This document shows, piece after piece, positions 26,435-36,070 of a stretch of 64,000 nucleotides of DNA. The DNA is from UBA9676 sp963837105. Its GTDB lineage: Bacteria; Actinomycetota; Actinomycetes; Streptosporangiales; Streptosporangiaceae. Made by a program: the position numbers and the translations under genes. The stretch spans positions 1-64,000 of the forward strand of contig CAWIMG010000038.1 in the NCBI GenBank assembly GCA_963837105.1, read 5' to 3'. Numbering within the stretch: the stretch's first letter is position 1; each line of letters starts with the position of its first letter. The notes below the pieces were generated by a model, which worked only from the letters and a program-made list of their open reading frames with translations, did not search any database and was not told where the DNA came from.

Positions 26435-29400
26435 TCAGGAAGAGGCCGGCAGGCCGGCGGCACGTAGTACCGCCTGCGCCGCCGCGGCCGGACGGGTCCG
26501 CAGGAAGTAGTGACCGCCGTCCGCGAGCTCGTGCACGTCGACCTGGGTGGCCAGCAGCTGCCAGTCGCGGTGCCGGCCGCCGGACTGCGCCGTGATCGGG
26601 TCGTCGGCGGCAACGACCACGGTGACCGGCGCGGACAGCCTCACCGCCGGCGGATTGTCCAGCGCGTCGGCGAGATAGCGGTGCGCGGACACGCAGTCGT
26701 GCCGGTAAGCGGCACCAACATGCTCGGCTCGCTGCGCATCCAGCTCACCGAGCTCGGTGTAGCTGTCTGCCCGCAAGCCCGCGGCGATCTGGGCGTTGCC
26801 GCACCCGGTCAGCTCGGTGATGGCGGCGCGCCGGCTGGTAGCGTCGCCGAGCAGCTGCGCGCCGAGGAATACCCGCCGGACGTCCACCCCGTGCTGCTGC
26901 AGCTTCCTCGCCGTCTCCAGCGCGAACGCGGTGCCGCTGGAGTGGCCCCACAGCAGGACGCCAGTCAGGCCACGCTGGGTGATCTCGGCCGCGACCTGCT
27001 CGGCCACCTGTGCCAGCGTCGCGAATGGCTCGCGCTCGGCGACCAGGTCGTGACCGGGCAGTTCGACCGCGTAGACCGCCAGCCCGCTGCCCCGCAGCGC
27101 GCGGGCCAGCGACTGGAAGTTCACCGCGTTGCCGCCGGCGTGCGGGAAGCACACCAGGGCACCGGCCCGCGTCCCGTCCGGTTCCGACAGTGACTGGAGC
27201 AAACCGGAGCGCCGCTTGGACTTGCCGTCGATCCGCCCGGCCAGATCGGCCAGGACCGGGTGCCGGATGAGGTCCTTGAGGGACACCGCCCGGTCCAGGG
27301 TGATCGCCAGCTTCACTGCCGACAACGACGTGCCGCCCCGGTCGAAGAAGTGGTCCCGCCGGCCGATCTGGTCCTGGCCGATGCCGAGCACCTGCGCCCA
27401 TGCGGCCGCCAGCCGCCGCTCGGTCGGCGTGCTCGGCGCGTCGTAGTGCTCCTCGGCGGCGCCGAGTTCACCGGCGAGCGCCGTCAGCGTCTTCCTGTCG
27501 ATCTTGCTGTTGGCGGTCAGCGGCAGGCTCTCCCGCCAGTGGAAGGCCGACGGGATCATGTACGCGGGGAGCGACTCACCCAGCCGGTCACGCAGGAGGC
27601 CGGCCGCCAGTGGCTGCTGGCCGGAGTAGAACGCCGCCAGGTGCTTGCCCTGGCCGGCCTGACCGGCGACCACCACTGCGCCGTCACGGACGCCGGGCAC
27701 CCGCAGCAGGGTGTTCTCGATCTCGCCGATCTCGATCCGGAACCCACGGATCTTGACCTGGGTGTCCCGGCGCCCGAGGTAGTCCAGCTTGCCCCCGGGC
27801 AGCCAGCGGCCGTAATCGCCGCCCCGGTAGAGCAGCTGGCCCTGCTGATGCGGGTCGGCCAGGTAGGCCAGCCGGGTGCGCTCGGAATCGTTGACATACC
27901 CGCGGCCGACGCAGACGCCGGAGAAGACGATCGCACCGGGGGCACCAAGCGGCACCGGTGACAGGTGCTCATCGACGACGTAGACGTGCACGTTGTTGAC
28001 CGCATGGCCGAGCGGGACCCGTTCGGTGTCCGGCACCCGGTCCATGACCTCGTGATTGGTGTCGTCCGAGGTCTCGGTCAGCCCATACGCGTTGACCAGC
28101 TTGATGTTGGGCTGAGCCGTGAACCAGCGCTCGGTGAGCTCCTTCTTCAGCGCCTCGCCGGTGACCGACACGTACCGCAGATCTGGCAGCTCGCGGGGGT
28201 GGCGCTCCAGATAGGACAGGACGGCTTCCAGGTAGGACGGCACGATCTGGAGTACCGCGACCCTGCCGTGGGCGATCTTGCCGACGAACCGCTGGACGTC
28301 CAGGATCGTTTCCTGCTCGACCAGCAGGGTCTGCCCGCCGGCCAGCAGCGCGGACACCAGCTGCCACAGCGAGATGTCGAAGCACTGGGGCGCAGTCTGG
28401 GCGACCACCAGCCCCTCGCCTATCTCCAGGTCGTCGATCTTGGCGTAGAGGTGGTTGAGCATGCCCGCGTGCTCACACATCGCGCCCTTGGGCTCACCGG
28501 TGGAGCCGGAGGTGAAGTAGATGTAGGCGAGCTGGTCCGGCGTGACGACGACGCCGAGGTCATCGTCAGAATGATCCTCCTGGTAGGCCGCGTCGATGAA
28601 GAGCTTCTGGACTCCGGGCAGCGAGGCGAGGGCTTTCTCGAGCGTGGTGGTGCTGGCGGGTTCGGTCAGCACCACCACGCACCCGGCACGGGAGAGCATG
28701 GCCGCGATCCGGTCGGGCGGAAAATGCGGCTCGATGGGCAGGTACACGCCACCGGCCTTGAAGACCGCCAGGACGGCGGCCATCCAGTCGAGGTTGCGCT
28801 CGGTCACCACCGCGACGGCACCCTCGCGGCGCAGCCCCCGCGCCAGCAGGGCCCGTCCCAGCCGGTTCGCACGGGTGTTCAGCTCGGCGTAGGTCCACTG
28901 CCGGCCGCCGTGCACCGCCGCGACCGCATCCGGGTGCGCCCGCACCCGCTGCTCGAACAGCTCATGGAACCGGCGGTCCGGCAGCTCCCTGCGCGGCCCG
29001 GCGAGCCCTTCGAGCTGGAAGCGGAGTTCCTCGGCGGAGAGCAGGCTCTGCCGCCCGTGCTCAGCATCAGGGTCGGCGGCCATCAGCGCGAGCGCGGTGA
29101 GGTGATAGCCGGCGATCCTGGTGGCACAGTCCGCGTCGAGCACGTCGGTGCGGTACCGCACCCGCAGCACGAGCCGGCTGCCGTGGTGCGAAATCCCCAC
29201 CCGCAGCACGGTACCGGTGGCGAGCTCACCGCCGGCGTCACCGGCCGGATCGAACACGGTCTCGAACGACGGCCCGGTCAGGCCCAGCTCTGCCCTGAGA
29301 TCATCGACCGGAAAATCCTTGTGCGACAGCAGCTCCGACTCGGCCCGGTGGGTGTCCAGCAGCACGGCCCGCCACGAGCGGCGCTCGGCTGTCAGCCGGC

Positions 29401-29716
29401 AGGGCAACGGCTGGCCGCCGGCGGCGGCGACGTAGCCGGTCGCGACCTCGTTCTCGCCCGACAGCGCGGCGAGCACCTTGGCGTGCGCGGCCAGCAGCAC
29501 CGAGCTGAGCGGGATTGCCAGGTCGCCCGCCAGATGGTGCAGCGAGGCCGCGAGGCCGCTGGGGATCGCCGCCTCGTGCCCGCCGACGCCGGCCACCGGA
29601 TCGAGAGTCCACCGCGGGATCGCGGTGAACCCGCCGGCGGTGAGCACACCGTGCCAGAACTCCCTGGCGGACTGCTGCACAGTGGCCGGTGTGTCCCGCA
29701 GGCTGATAGTGGTCAT
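26435..29716 (-). CDS. NRPS: partial C - A - T - TE
   Basis: 1093 residues from the ATG at 29716, overlapping the stop of the upstream gene (TGATG). Residues about 10-250 resemble only the C-terminal lobe of a condensation domain and lack HHxxxDG. The adenylation domain (about 260-750) has YIYFTSGSTGEPKG, NAYGLTETSDD, RGGDYGRW and LTANSKIDRKTL. The thiolation site is FFDRGGTSLSAVKL (about 797). The thioesterase has GHSSGTA (about 925), AADDPIT and GGHYFLR as its catalytic Ser, Asp and His. My reading of the ten-position specificity code is D-I-W-Q-S-T-A-D-D-K, whose acidic pair suits a basic side chain such as Dap. Confidence 0.92.
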   Translation of the reverse strand: MTTISLRDTPATVQQSAREFWHGVLTAGGFTAIPRWTLDPVAGVGGHEAAIPSGLAASLHHLAGDLAIPLSSVLLAAHAKVLAALSGENEVATGYVAAAGGQPLPCRLTAERRSWRAVLLDTHRAESELLSHKDFPVDDLRAELGLTGPSFETVFDPAGDAGGELATGTVLRVGISHHGSRLVLRVRYRTDVLDADCATRIAGYHLTALALMAADPDAEHGRQSLLSAEELRFQLEGLAGPRRELPDRRFHELFEQRVRAHPDAVAAVHGGRQWTYAELNTRANRLGRALLARGLRREGAVAVVTERNLDWMAAVLAVFKAGGVYLPIEPHFPPDRIAAMLSRAGCVVVLTEPASTTTLEKALASLPGVQKLFIDAAYQEDHSDDDLGVVVTPDQLAYIYFTSGSTGEPKGAMCEHAGMLNHLYAKIDDLEIGEGLVVAQTAPQCFDISLWQLVSALLAGGQTLLVEQETILDVQRFVGKIAHGRVAVLQIVPSYLEAVLSYLERHPRELPDLRYVSVTGEALKKELTERWFTAQPNIKLVNAYGLTETSDDTNHEVMDRVPDTERVPLGHAVNNVHVYVVDEHLSPVPLGAPGAIVFSGVCVGRGYVNDSERTRLAYLADPHQQGQLLYRGGDYGRWLPGGKLDYLGRRDTQVKIRGFRIEIGEIENTLLRVPGVRDGAVVVAGQAGQGKHLAAFYSGQQPLAAGLLRDRLGESLPAYMIPSAFHWRESLPLTANSKIDRKTLTALAGELGAAEEHYDAPSTPTERRLAAAWAQVLGIGQDQIGRRDHFFDRGGTSLSAVKLAITLDRAVSLKDLIRHPVLADLAGRIDGKSKRRSGLLQSLSEPDGTRAGALVCFPHAGGNAVNFQSLARALRGSGLAVYAVELPGHDLVAEREPFATLAQVAEQVAAEITQRGLTGVLLWGHSSGTAFALETARKLQQHGVDVRRVFLGAQLLGDATSRRAAITELTGCGNAQIAAGLRADSYTELGELDAQRAEHVGAAYRHDCVSAHRYLADALDNPPAVRLSAPVTVVVAADDPITAQSGGRHRDWQLLATQVDVHELADGGHYFLRTRPAAAAQAVLRAAGLPASS

Positions 29717-32252
29717 CACATCTCCCTGGCCGGGTTCCCACCCCAGACGGCGGACGGTGGGATTTCCTCGCCCTTCATGAGAAAGGAATCGGCGGCGAGC
29801 ACCGCGCCGTCGCCCATCGTCACGCCGTAATGAATCATGGCTCCCACCCCGAGGGTGCAGCCGGACCCGATCGTGCTCCGGTCGGACTTGAAAGTGCCGT
29901 CCTCCTGCGAGTGGCACTGGATCTTGGTTGCCGCATTGAGCACGCAGTCATCCCCGATGGTGACCAGGGTCCGCTCGGTGAGGTAGCAGCCGTCGTCGAA
30001 GACCCGCCTGCCGAGCCGGACACCCAGCCCGCGCCAGACCAGGCTCTTGAACGGGGTGCCATCGAACATGTGCAGGTACTCCTCCCCGGGTACCTTCCAG
30101 AGACGTTCATGGCGCCAGAAGTACGGGTCGTAAATGGAGCAGTACTGCGGCTGCAGTCGGCGGAATGCCGCGGTTCCCCGCTCCACCAGCACGTAGTAGG
30201 CCAGGGTGACCGGGACGATGAGCGCGAAGAACGCGGCCGTCACCAGCTGGTTATAGCGGCCGTAGAAGTCGAAGGCGGCCACGCCGAGCACCATGACCAG
30301 GAACATGTACAGCCACCGGCTGAGCAGGAACAGGCCCATGGTCGCGAGGTTGTACCGGTTCTTCCTGGCAAGGCGGCGGCGCAGGACACGCCCAGACGCG
30401 AGCCGGTCGAACCGGCCGTCCCGTTCAACCGATCGCGGGATCTCGAAGACCGGCGATCCCAGCAGGCCAACCCCCTCACGGATCTCCCCGTCGAGCGGGA
30501 TCATTACCTTTGTTGCGAGCAGGCAGTTCTCGCCGGTCCTCCCGCCCGCGGGGTAGGCGATGTTGTTGCCGACGAAGTTGTGCGGCCCGATCGACACCTG
30601 GGACACGCGGAAGGACGTGCTGGAGAAGTCGGCATTCATCAGCGACAGCCCGTCCGCGACCATCGTTCCGGCGCCGATCGAACTCAGGTACGGAGTCTCG
30701 TGCCCCACCTCGGTGCCGAAGTTCGACCCGGTCTGCTCGACCTCGGACAGGTCATACCCGAGCCAGCGCAGGTAGTGGACGATGTAGGAACTGTCGCCGA
30801 ACAGATGCGTGAAGAACTTGATCCCGGTCATCCGGGTGATCGCCCGGTGGACCCGGTCATGGAACCCATACAGCGGATAGACCTTGTCCGGCTTGATGAA
30901 CAGGTTCAGCAGGCGGGGGACGGTGGCCACGAAGAGGAGGCCGATCAGGACGGCGCCGAAGAAGAGCACGAAAGACAGAGCCAGCGCATCGAGGTAGAGC
31001 CCTGGCGACATGATCGCACCGGCGCCCGGATCGACCACCTGGCCCAGCCCCGGCACCCTGGTCAGCAGCAGGTACAGGATTCCTTCCGCCAGCGGCAGGT
31101 ACACCAAGAGCAGGCTGAGCAGGGTAAGGGTGCTGAAACTGGCCCGGCGCAGCATGCCGCAGCGGGCCGGCGCGACCCTGGCGTAGTTCACTTCCGTGCG
31201 CTGTGCCGGAGACCCGTGCCATCGCTCGCCCGCCGGTATGGCCTGCCCGCTGTACAGCGCGGAGGCGTGACCGAGTTGCGCCCCGTCACCCATTGAGGTG
31301 TTGATGTCGAGCACGGTCTTCTCACCAATGAAGACGTCCCGGCCGGTGGTGACCGTCCCGGTCTCGATCTGGCCCGCGTGCGCCCGGTAGCAGTGGAAGA
31401 AAGAGTCCTTGCGGATGACCGTGCCCGCGCCGATGGTGAGCAGGTCGGTGCACACAGGCACGTGGGGGACAGGATCACTACCCCGCGTCCGATCTTCGCA
31501 CCCAGCGCCCTCAGATAGAGCACATACAGCGGCGAGCCGGCGAAGGTGAGGGCCAGCGGATTCGACCGGACCAGCGTCTTGACGATCCAGAAGCGGACGT
31601 ACGCCAGGCTCCAGATGCGGATCTGCCGGGGCTTCCACCGGCCGACGAGCACCCACTTCGCCAGGATCGGAATGATGCACAGCACCAGGAAGCCCACGCC
31701 GCCGAACAAGACCGCCCGCAGGTAGAGGTCGAGGTAACCCGATCCGGTGGAGATCCACTGATAGGCCCGGGCGGCGACAAGCGCGGTGAGGTAGCAGTAG
31801 CCGAGGAAGAGCAGGAACTGCACGGTCCCGCAGAGGACGAACTGCGCCGTGCTGCCCGGTGCCGCCACCGGCGGCGGGGCAGGATCTGGCGCCAGCGCCG
31901 GGGTGGCTAGGGCATCGTCCGCTGCTGCCGCCGTGTCCGCGAGCGCCGCCGCCAGGCTTCTGATCGTCGGATGCCGGTAGATGTCCTTCATCGACACCGA
32001 CGGCAGGTCCGCCCGCTTCCTGACCCGGGCACAGAAACGGGCCATCACCAGCGAGTCGGCACCCAGGTCATCGAAGAAGTGGCTATCGACCGGCACCTGC
32101 TCGGCATGCACGATGTCAGCCAGCAGCCCAGCGAGGCTCATCTCGGTGCCAGCCGCCGGGTCACAGCGCCCATCCTGGCTGGCTGAGGATTCAGCCTGAT
32201 CCGCCGTCAAGACCTCGACGGTTTCTGCCGCAACCTGAGCCCCTTGCGCCAT
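29716..32252 (-). CDS. Pls/PosA-type NRPS terminal membrane protein with carrier domain (one frameshift)
   Basis: From the ATG at 32252: a carrier domain (FFDDLGADSLVMARF, Ser near residue 68; VSMKDIYRHPTIRSLAAAL), a Pro/Ala linker, then a membrane region with helices such as FVLCGTVQFLLFLGYCYLTA interleaved with left-handed beta-helix segments (TIGAGTVIRKDSFFHCY, IGPHNFVGNN, TIGSGCTLGVGAMIHYG). This is the C-terminal region of epsilon-poly-lysine synthetase-like (Pls/PosA) enzymes. The frame breaks at a C run (plus strand G run 31464-31468); one more C gives SPHVPVCTDLL and joins the parts into about 845 residues. No adenylation domain is present here; the NRPS next door has one. Confidence 0.85.
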
Positions 32253-33292
32253 TAGTCGGCAATCCCGACAACATGATCGGAGTGATAATCATGCTGGTGG
32301 CGTGGATCGGGCTGCTGGGAACCGGCGGCCAATTCGTCACCGATGGGCGCATCCTGGCCGTAAACGCCTCGGAGCCAGTTGATCTGGTAGATGGTGTCGA
32401 GGTAGCGCTCGCCGAGGTCCGGGGCGATGGCCACCGCCGTGAGTTCATGCCCGTCGTGCCGGGCCAGCCAGTTCATCGCGCCGCTGACCACCGTGCCGGT
32501 GGAGCCGCCGAAGAGGAATCCGCGTCTGGCCAGACGATGGCAGGCGCGGATGGTGTCCGCCTCCTCGACCCGTACAATCTCGTCCACGTAGGACTCGTCA
32601 AGCAGCGGGGGACGGATGCTCGTGCCCAGGCCGGGGATCATCCGGCGGCCCGGCGCACCACCGAAGGCCACCGAGCCGACGATGTCCACCGCGACGACTC
32701 TCACCGGGCGGTGCCACTCCCGGAAATAACGGGCGCAGCCCATCAGTGTTCCGGTGGTGCCGGCCCCTACGAACAGCACGTCCAGTTGCGGGAACTGGCG
32801 AGCGATGGCCGGCGCTGTCGTGTGGTAGTGCGCTTTCCAGTTGCCCGGATTCGTGTACTGGTTGAGCCACACGTACCGGTCGTCGGAGGCGCACAGCGTG
32901 CGGACGTAGTCGATCCGCGCACCGAGGAAGCCGCTGGCGGCGTCCGGCTCGGTGATGACGTGTACCTGGCTGCCCAGCGCCTTCATCAGCAGTCTGGTCG
33001 ACAGGTTGCAGCGGGAGTCAGTCACGCACAGGAACTGGTGGCCTCTGCTCGCCGCGATCACGCTCAGCGCCACGCCCAGGTTCCCCGAGGAGGATTCGAC
33101 CAGGACCGACCCCGGCGTCAGGACTCCTCGCTGGTCAGCGGCATCCACCATCTCGGCCGCGGCCTTGAGCTTGATCGAGCCGGCGAAGTTGAAGCCCTCA
33201 CACTTCAGGAACAGCGAGTGCCCGAAGATCGACCGAAGGTCGACATAGAGGTCGTCCTCGTTGAAAGCCTCTGGAACGGTTATGACTGACAC
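32252..33292 (-). CDS. sbnA: SbnA-like N-(2-amino-2-carboxyethyl)-L-glutamate synthase
   Basis: PLP enzyme of the cysteine synthase fold. FNFAGSIKLKAA holds the Schiff-base Lys, LVESSSGNLGVALS the substrate loop, VGAGTTGTLMG the PLP phosphate loop, and FLFGGSTGTVVSG the C-terminal PLP contact. It most resembles SbnA, which joins O-phospho-L-serine and L-glutamate to form the substrate of SbnB. I prefer the GTG at 33292, preceded by a G-rich ribosome site, to the GTG at 33307. Its stop overlaps the ATG of the Pls-like gene (TAATG), so the two are coupled. Confidence 0.9.
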   Translation of the reverse strand: MSVITVPEAFNEDDLYVDLRSIFGHSLFLKCEGFNFAGSIKLKAAAEMVDAADQRGVLTPGSVLVESSSGNLGVALSVIAASRGHQFLCVTDSRCNLSTRLLMKALGSQVHVITEPDAASGFLGARIDYVRTLCASDDRYVWLNQYTNPGNWKAHYHTTAPAIARQFPQLDVLFVGAGTTGTLMGCARYFREWHRPVRVVAVDIVGSVAFGGAPGRRMIPGLGTSIRPPLLDESYVDEIVRVEEADTIRACHRLARRGFLFGGSTGTVVSGAMNWLARHDGHELTAVAIAPDLGERYLDTIYQINWLRGVYGQDAPIGDELAAGSQQPDPRHQHDYHSDHVVGIAD

Positions 33293-33529
33293 GATGCCCC
33301 CCAGCACGACATCAGCCAGTCATCGCTGAATGCCGGTTATGCGCAATTCGCACCACGTCGTGGCCGCTGGACGATGCCCCGCAGGCCGGTACTACCGGCT
33401 GCCACCCAAAGCCGCATCCTTCCCCATGGTGGCACATCACCGTATAGACGTTTCGGCCCGCCGGGTGGTTTACCAGACCTTGACTATTCGAAGGGCGGTC
33501 CTGGCGACTGTACCTGAGCTGCGCCACTC

Positions 33530-33567
33530 CCCGTCAGGCCCTCGCTCACGGCCGAGGGCCTGACGGG
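33530..33567. terminator. Perfect 15-bp hairpin upstream of sbnA
   Basis: CCCGTCAGGCCCTCG pairs with CGAGGGCCTGACGGG around an eight-base loop. There is no T run. It lies about 240 bases upstream of the sbnA-like start, in its transcription direction. It may be a second terminator for MFS readthrough or a structure in the operon leader. Confidence 0.65.
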
Positions 33568-33683
33568 CGCACCAGCCGGTGCCGGGGCGGGCCGGCGGCC
33601 GGCTGGGCGTAGGCGTCTCACTGCCCGCTCAGACCGTCGCCACACCGCCGGCGGGGCGCAAATCCGGCTAGCCCGGACACGGC

Positions 33684-33727
33684 GACGGGGCCGCCGGGCA
33701 GGAAAGGTCCCGCCCGGCGGCCCCGTC
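33684..33727 (-). terminator. Terminator of the MFS gene
   Basis: A 16-bp perfect stem (GACGGGGCCGCCGGGC with its complement) and a 12-base loop begin 10 bases after the MFS stop. It is a strong L-shaped (no T run) terminator of the kind common in actinobacteria. Confidence 0.8.
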
Positions 33728-33737
33728 AGCCCAGGCG

Positions 33738-35346
33738 CTACGAGCTGGCCCGCACCGATTCGGTGGCGGGGACGGACGGCGCCGCGGCCATCGCCTGCGG
33801 CGCCCCGGCCAGGTCCGCCTTGGTCACCCGGATCATCAGCGCCGAGATGACCAGCCCCAGCAGCGCGATCACGGCCGACACCAGGAACCCGCGTGAGAAG
33901 CCGAGCGCCAGAGCGTGATCGTAGATCGCCAGCCGGCAGGTGACCTGCGGTGGCGGGCAGCGGGTGCCCGGTCCGCGCGGCGGCGGCAGCCGCGGTGGTG
34001 ACCTGGGACCGGATGCTGTTAGCCACGACGGTCCAGGCCACGGTGCCCAGCAGGGCCAGGCCAAGCGCGCCGCCGACCTGCTGTCCGGTGTTGAGCAGGC
34101 TGGAGGCAAGGCCGGCGTCGCGATCCTCCACCTTGGACAGGGCGACCAGGGTGAGCGGCATGAACAGCATGCCAAGGCCGGCGGCGGTGACCATCATCGG
34201 GCCAAGCAGGCCGCCGGAGTAGGTGCTGTGCTCGGTGATCCGCGACAGCCAGTACATGCCGCCGGCGGTGACCGCCGATCCTGTCAGCAGCAGCGGCCTG
34301 GCACCGATCCGCGGGACCAGCTGGGAACTGACCCCCGCCATGAGCATGATCACGCCCACCATCGGCAGGTAGGCCACCCCGGCCTTCAGCGCGCTGTAGC
34401 CCCAGACCGTCTGCACGAACAGGCTCAGGAAGAAGAACATCCCGAACATCGCGGTACCCACGCAGAGCATCAGCAGGAGGGCGCCGGACCGGTTGCGGTT
34501 GCGGAAGATCCGCAGCGGCATCAGCGCGTGCTGACTGCGGGCCTCGATCAGCAGGAACGAGGCGAGCAGCAGTACGGCCGCGGACAGCGAGGTCACCACC
34601 TTTGTGTCGTGCCAGTGGGCGACACCGCTGGGGCTGGTGGCCGCGCTGGACAGGCCGTACACCAGGGCGACGAGCCCGAGCGTGCCGGTGATCGCACCGG
34701 GCAGGTCGAACCTGCCGGGGTGCCGCTCGGACTCCGAGAAGGCGCGCGGCGCCAGCAGCGCGACGGCGATCCCGATCGGCACATTGACGAAGAACACCCA
34801 TCGCCACGAGGCGTAGGTGGTGAGCAGGCCGCCCGCGATCAGGCCGACAGCGGCGCCGCCGATGCTCATCGCGGCGTAGACGCCCATGGCCCGGTTGCGC
34901 GGGGGGCCTTCCGGGAACGTCGTCGCGACCAGTGACAGCGCGGCCGGCGCGACGATGGCCCCGCCGACTCCCTGCAGCGCGCGCGCGCCCAGCAGCCAGG
35001 CCTGGCTGGTGGCAAAGCCGCCCAGCAGCGAGGCCAGTGAGAACACGATGATCCCGGCGATGAGCACCCGGCGCCTGCCGAGGATGTCGCCGGCCCGGCC
35101 ACCCAGCAGCAGCAGGCCGCCGAAGGTGAGCGCGTAGGCGTTGACGACCCATTCGAGGCCCGACCCGCTGAAGCCGAGCGCCTGCTGGATGTGGGGGAGG
35201 GCGACGTTCACGATGGTCGCGTCGAGCACCACCATCAGCTGCGCGGTGGCGATGACCAGCAGCGCCAGGCCGAGATGGCGGTTACCGGATCCGGTGCCAG
35301 TGGCACCGGGGCCGGGCCGCCCGGTCAGGGGCTGTGCGGAAGACAT
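33738..35346 (-). CDS. DHA2 family MFS exporter (one frameshift near the end)
   Basis: Fourteen-helix drug:proton antiporter pattern. LVIATAQLMVVLDATIVNVA and LPHIQQALGFSGSGLEWVVN are the usual start, followed by GGRAGDILGRRRV (motif A), ARALQGVGGAIVAPAALS (motif C region) and NVPIGIAVALLAPR. The frame breaks near 33930-33960. The true C-terminus, AIYDHALALGFSRGFLVSA and following, ends at 33738, giving about 535 residues. It is transcribed with the MarR gene upstream and stands before the Dap-NRPS operon, so it may export its product or provide resistance. Confidence 0.88.
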
Positions 35347-35460
35347 GACTTCTCCTTGTCGAAGGGCGTGCGGTACCGGGCCGCGGCAGGTCGTGCCGGG
35401 CGGGAATCAGGGATTGGCTAGCGGACGGGCGGCGTGACGCCGCCGTCGGCACTGGCCCCG

Positions 35461-35985
35461 TTAACCGTCGACGCCGATGACCGGCGCGCTGACCAGGGCC
35501 TCACTCACCTCCTTCCGGTCGCTCGCCGGGCCGGCGGGGTCGGTGGGCCGGGCGGCCGGAGCCGCGAGGATCTTGCGGATGAGGCCCAGCAACTGGGCCC
35601 GCTCGTCCGCGTCCAGGGCCTGCCGCCAGGGCAGGCTGGCCAGGACCTCGCCCTGCAGCTGGTGTTGCAGCGCCAGCCCGGCCGGGGTCAGGGCGATCCG
35701 CTTGACCCGCCGGTCGGCGGGATCGCTCTCCCGGGTGGCCAGCCCGCGCTGCTCAAGCATGTCGGCGACGCTGGTGACGAAGGAAGGGTCGCAGTGCATC
35801 CGCTGGCCCAGTTCCTTCATGGCCATCGGGCAGTCGAGCCGGTGCAGTGCCTTCACGAAGACGCCCGGCACGCCCAGCCGGTGGGCGATGCCTTCCGCCC
35901 GCCCGACCAGGAGGCCGATCAGCTCGGCCATGCAGTCGAGGAGGTCGCCATCGATCTGGTCGACGTTGCTGCCCGCCGCTGCCAC
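35461..35985 (-). CDS. MarR family transcriptional regulator
   Basis: 174 residues from GTG. The winged helix is clear: LDCPMAMKELGQRMHCDPSF (recognition region), VTSVADMLEQRGLATRESDP and ADRRVKRIALTPAG (the wing with the DxRxxxxxLT motif). It lies 114 bases upstream of the MFS gene on the same strand, the usual MarR-exporter pair. Two strong palindromes lie just upstream of its start, indicating autoregulation. Confidence 0.92.
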   Translation of the reverse strand: MAAAGSNVDQIDGDLLDCMAELIGLLVGRAEGIAHRLGVPGVFVKALHRLDCPMAMKELGQRMHCDPSFVTSVADMLEQRGLATRESDPADRRVKRIALTPAGLALQHQLQGEVLASLPWRQALDADERAQLLGLIRKILAAPAARPTDPAGPASDRKEVSEALVSAPVIGVDG

Positions 35986-36027
35986 CCTGCCTCCACGTGC
36001 CGGTCACATGCCTGAGGTCGTCAATAG

Positions 36028-36040
36028 TTGAGCTACTCAA
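36028..36040. promoter_or_regulatory. MarR-type operator 1 (TTGAG-N3-CTCAA)
   Basis: Perfect inverted repeat TTGAG CTA CTCAA, 43 bases upstream of the MarR start. Its TTGA...TCAA ends are shared with operator 2, consistent with two MarR dimer sites. Confidence 0.65.
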
Positions 36041-36055
36041 ACATAAGCCGGCTCG

Positions 36056-36070
36056 GTTGACTGAGTCAAC
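36056..36070. promoter_or_regulatory. MarR-type operator 2 (GTTGACTGAGTCAAC)
   Basis: Perfect 15-base palindrome with one central base, centred 28-29 bases from operator 1 (close to whole helical turns). TTGACT inside it could also act as the -35 of the MarR promoter. A further TCAA-TTC-TTGA is at 36082-36092. Confidence 0.7.

Larger units (their letters stand above)
33308..33737. other. Leader/intergenic region of the Dap-NRPS operon
   Basis: About 430 bases between the sbnA-like start and the MFS gene end, both on the minus strand. It carries the strong hairpin that ends the MFS gene (33684-33727) and a second perfect hairpin (33530-33567). The promoter of the sbnA-pls-NRPS operon should lie between 33310 and 33530; no clear hexamer pair was identified. 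Confidence 0.6.

Noticed and set aside
27965..29830. A 621-codon plus-strand frame opposite the NRPS
   Set aside because: Antisense to well-conserved adenylation-domain motifs; no own motif.
33940..34935. Long plus-strand frame opposite the MFS exporter
   Set aside because: Composition is Gln/His/Arg-rich and antisense to 14 predicted helices.
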